This document shows positions 6,958 through 8,973 of a stretch of DNA of 8,973 nt, piece after piece. The translations under genes were made by a program, and so were the position numbers. A model generated the notes under the pieces. It was not told the origin of the DNA, ran no database searches, and saw only the letters and a list, made by a program, of their open reading frames with translations. The stretch is from the NCBI GenBank assembly GCA_016550425.1, contig JABXGS010000051.1, positions 1 to 8,973 of the forward strand. The letters run 5' to 3'. Origin of the DNA: an archaeon (GTDB lineage: Archaea; Asgardarchaeota; Hermodarchaeia; Hermodarchaeales; Hermodarchaeaceae). The first letter of the stretch is position 1. The number at the start of each line of letters is the position of its first letter.

Positions 6958-7899
6958 CTATTTCCCTCCAATCACCTTCATGTATACTGCTTCTAGGTCT
7001 GGTATACGTTCACGAAGCTGTACAACTCTAGTTCCTGATTCGATTAAGGCACGAAGAATCTGAGGATTTTTTGACTCAGCATCTTCAACATCGAATATTA
7101 CCCGTTTTCCTTCCACTCTTGCAGCTAAGACTAATCCTGTAGCGGTAATAGCTTCCATGCTTTGTTTGGGGTCAGAATCCGCTAATTGTAATTCAAATGT
7201 ACGAACCGTCCAGAACTTGCGACGTAAATCCTTAGGGCGTCCCACTTCGACCAGTTCTCCCTTTGAGATGAATCCTACACGGTCACAAAGTGCTTCGACT
7301 TCAGAAAGCAGGTGTGTACAAAGAAAGAAAGTCTGTTTTCCACCTTCGGCCTGCGTGTCAATGAACTCACGAACTCTTTTCGACATAATGGGGTCGAGAC
7401 TCGACGTGGGTTCATCAAGAAAAATCACTGTGGGATTATGAATCATCGAACGAGCAATTGAGAGTTTTTGCTTCAATCCCGTCGAAAATGTCGAAGGCGA
7501 GTCATCTTGGCGATCAGATAGCTCTAGGAACTCAAGAAGTCTCTCAATCCGGTCCTCAAGCTCCTCTTCTGGAACATCATATAATCGTCCGAAATAGAAC
7601 AAGTTCTGATAGGCTGATAGCCGATCATAATGAGTCGCGGCTCCATCCTCGGGGAGAAGCCCGATAATCGAACGAACTTTAACTGGTTGTTCCTGCACAT
7701 CATACCCTTCAATTGAAATGGACCCTTTAGTGGGTGTCAAAAGAGTTGCAGCAACTTTTACAGTCGTTGATTTTCCAGCAGCGTTCGGTCCAAGGAATCC
7801 AAAGACTTCACCTCGGTGAACATCTAAGGAAACCTCTTTCACTGCTGTAATCTTCTCAAATCGCTTCGTCAAATCAGCCATTTCAATCGAGGATGTCAC
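6958..7899 (-). CDS. ABC transporter ATP-binding protein, NatA/DrrA type
   Basis: A 313-residue ATPase partnering the ABC-2 permease encoded next. Motifs: Walker A GPNAAGKST (about 37-45; the usual form is GPNGAGKST), GLLPED in the Q-loop (Glu84 where Gln is usual, as in several NatA proteins), signature FSTGLKQK (138-145, the typical NatA 'STGmkQ' form), Walker B VIFLDEP (158-164), D-loop SSLD, and switch His196 in CTH. After residue 225 comes the accessory C-terminal domain of this subfamily, ending in PDLEAVYMKVIGG. The start is GTG at 7899, with an in-frame TGA 9 bases upstream. The ATG at 7881 (Met7) would remove the first beta strand (IEMADLTKRF, aligning with 'IevrnLtKrF'), so the GTG is preferred. 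The gene is transcribed divergently from the FtsX-type permease at 8081. Substrate unknown; export is expected for the family. Confidence 0.93.
   Translation of the reverse strand: MTSSIEMADLTKRFEKITAVKEVSLDVHRGEVFGFLGPNAAGKSTTVKVAATLLTPTKGSISIEGYDVQEQPVKVRSIIGLLPEDGAATHYDRLSAYQNLFYFGRLYDVPEEELEDRIERLLEFLELSDRQDDSPSTFSTGLKQKLSIARSMIHNPTVIFLDEPTSSLDPIMSKRVREFIDTQAEGGKQTFFLCTHLLSEVEALCDRVGFISKGELVEVGRPKDLRRKFWTVRTFELQLADSDPKQSMEAITATGLVLAARVEGKRVIFDVEDAESKNPQILRALIESGTRVVQLRERIPDLEAVYMKVIGGK
6964..6969 (-). promoter_or_regulatory. Shine-Dalgarno fixing the ABC-2 permease start
   Basis: On the minus strand GGAGGG precedes ATG 6956 by 7 bases, within the last codons of the ATPase gene. It picks this ATG over the upstream TTG at 6971 and implies coupled translation of the two subunits. 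Confidence 0.8.
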
Positions 7900-8080
7900 T
7901 TTGAATCACTGCAGACCCGTAGGCTCTCTGTATCTTAAGGAGCTTTTGGTGATAACACAAGAATTCACTATGCTTCTAATTTTTTTGTCTCTTCCAAAAG
8001 TTTTTTGGGCAATCAAGGGGTTCGTGGCGTTCAATCCTTAAGGAGTAGTTCCACACCAACCACGGAAAGGAGTCTGAATC
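7900..8080. promoter_or_regulatory. Divergent intergenic region between the NatAB-like operon and the second FtsX permease
   Basis: A 181-bp region that must carry the promoters for both directions. For the minus-strand operon, TTAAGATA (positions 7938 down to 7931) is a possible archaeal TATA box, placed so that initiation about 25 bases downstream would fall just before the GTG at 7899; this is a weak call. The region also holds a 6-bp inverted repeat CCAAAA/TTTTGG (7994-8008, loop of 3), a T tract (7980-7986), a perfect palindrome TCCTTAAGGA (8035-8044), and a second copy of its core CTTAAGGAG at 7934-7942. No small gene on either strand is convincing. Confidence 0.45.
8067..8072 (+). promoter_or_regulatory. 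Shine-Dalgarno supporting a TTG start at 8081
   Basis: AAGGAG, inside the longer GGAAAGGAG, lies 8 bases before the TTG at 8081. It is the best ribosome-binding site in the region. The next in-frame ATG lies inside the first membrane helix, so the TTG start is strongly favoured. Confidence 0.75.
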
Positions 8081-8973
8081 TTGGCATCTGATATCGACGA
8101 TGTTGATGAGACAACTGCTCAAGATGAAGAACCAAGTACAGAAAGTGTGTCGCCAACTCCCAAGAAGGGTAGTATAGCCCAAGGATTGTACGTGTGGGGC
8201 TATGTTTTCACCGGAATTCGTCGGCACAAGCGACGATCACTAAGTCTGTTAATCGGTATCATGATTGGCGTCGCGCTAGTTACCTCCGTTTTTGTCTGGA
8301 CAGATACGGGAGCTCGTGTCGCTATTGATGACTATTTTGCAGATACACCTTTTCACTATTATTGCGTCCAAAGCCCCAACTACCCCTATGATGATCCCAA
8401 TGCCATTTATCCGGTCCGAGATTTTGTCAACAATCAAGAAACCACACGATCATCGCATATCGTGTACGGATCTGTAGGCTTATTTGAGGCCCGTGATTTT
8501 CGTCCCGATGTGCAATATTTACCATGGCCGTACATGCGAGGAATCAAAGACGCTCAAGCCCTCTTTACTGATAATGATTTTCTAACCCGAGCTGAACGCT
8601 CCTTCGATATTATTGCAGGATCATTTCGTGTTGGCCCTGGACAAGTTCTTCTAAGTCGTCGGGTCGTCGAAGATCTGTATACTGTTATGGGGCTTGAAGT
8701 CACAGTGGGAACCACCATCGATATTTCCATTGCTCGAACTTATTATGGAGGCACTATCGGAGCTCTCAATCTCGCCTATCTCGGAGATAAACGGGTGGCT
8801 GGCATCTATGAGGTGCGCACCACATTAGATCCACTCTTAGAATCCTTCCCCACTTATTCTCGAGTCAACTGGGGACCATTTTCAGGGCAAGAAGTCGTCT
8901 TTGGCTGGCTCGACAGCATGATACTTTCAAACACCGAGCTCACAGCCGCTGATTATAATTATATAACTCTGCA
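8081..8973 (+). CDS. Second FtsX/MacB-family ABC permease, 3'-truncated by window edge
   Basis: The frame opens at TTG 8081 and runs without a stop to the right edge, giving 297 complete codons. The opening is a hydrophilic acidic cytoplasmic stretch of about 30 residues (DIDDVDETTAQDEEPSTES), then RRHKRRSLSLL and membrane helix 1 (about 54-73), then FVWTDTGARVAIDDYF and the start of a large external domain. The permease at 1462 has RKHKTRSLSLL and FVWTDTGTRVSINDYF in the same place, and both continue with matching external landmarks (for example LPWPYMRGIKD against LPYPYENDVKD, and VGPGQVLLSRRVVED against VQPGQCLVSARVVRD). They are paralogues with the same architecture, so a length near 950-1000 residues is expected. 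The cognate ATPase may lie beyond the window or be one of those at 725 and 4393. The acidic leader is not shared with the first permease. Confidence 0.9.
   Translation, partial: MASDIDDVDETTAQDEEPSTESVSPTPKKGSIAQGLYVWGYVFTGIRRHKRRSLSLLIGIMIGVALVTSVFVWTDTGARVAIDDYFADTPFHYYCVQSPNYPYDDPNAIYPVRDFVNNQETTRSSHIVYGSVGLFEARDFRPDVQYLPWPYMRGIKDAQALFTDNDFLTRAERSFDIIAGSFRVGPGQVLLSRRVVEDLYTVMGLEVTVGTTIDISIARTYYGGTIGALNLAYLGDKRVAGIYEVRTTLDPLLESFPTYSRVNWGPFSGQEVVFGWLDSMILSNTELTAADYNYITL

Noticed and set aside
7976..8227. Minus-strand open frame of 83 codons across the divergent intergenic region
   Set aside because: It overlaps the start and Shine-Dalgarno of the second permease gene on the other strand, lacks its own ribosome-binding site and resembles no known protein.
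1..8973. CRISPR arrays, tRNA or rRNA genes, insertion sequences and transposases
   Set aside because: No regularly spaced direct repeats, no RNA gene signatures and no transposase motifs or terminal inverted repeats were found on either strand.

Overview
The window is a stretch of prokaryotic, probably archaeal, genome dominated by ABC-type export machinery. Points that suggest archaea are an F420-type luciferase-fold oxidoreductase, a small TIGR04076-family protein, a remnant of an AhbC/AhbD/NirJ-like radical SAM enzyme (the siroheme-dependent haem route is common in archaea), a C-terminal zinc ribbon and an AbrB-like hairpin on a transporter ATPase, and frequent GTG/TTG starts. An Asgard or other uncultured archaeal lineage is possible, but this is inference. 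No rRNA, tRNA or marker gene in the window settles it.

Layout. 1-606 (+): C-terminal two thirds of a luciferase-like oxidoreductase that enters from the left edge. 725-5409 (+): a tight three-gene unit made of a LolD/MacB-type ATPase, a 970-residue ten-helix FtsX-family permease (ATGA overlap), and 18 bp later a second LolD/MacB-type ATPase with an unusual C-terminal tail. 5453-5842 (+): a radical SAM enzyme remnant that has lost its catalytic half and keeps only the SPASM cluster-binding end. 5849-7899 (-): a two-gene NatA/NatB-like ABC-2 exporter, followed 70 bp downstream by a TIGR04076-family small protein. 7900-8080: a divergent intergenic region with short inverted repeats. 8081-8973 (+): the 5' part of a second FtsX-family permease, clearly paralogous to the first, cut by the right edge. 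It starts at a TTG with a good Shine-Dalgarno, and a finder that requires a stop codon or an ATG would miss it.

How the genes may work together. The first ATPase and the permease are translationally coupled, which fits one membrane complex of the MacB/LolCDE/YbbAP type. Such complexes move or extract lipids, lipoproteins or peptides, or act as mechanotransmitters, rather than importing small solutes. The second ATPase could serve the same permease or the paralogue downstream. Its tail (AbrB-like hairpin plus four-cysteine zinc ribbon) is the most unusual feature here and could be a dimerisation or regulatory module. The NatAB-like pair on the other strand is an independent exporter of unknown substrate.

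Starts were refined where the sequence allows. The ABC-2 permease starts at 6956, directly behind a GGAGGG, not at the TTG at 6971. Both GTG starts (725 and 7899) are supported by a nearby in-frame stop upstream; for 7899 alignment to the family N-terminus adds support.
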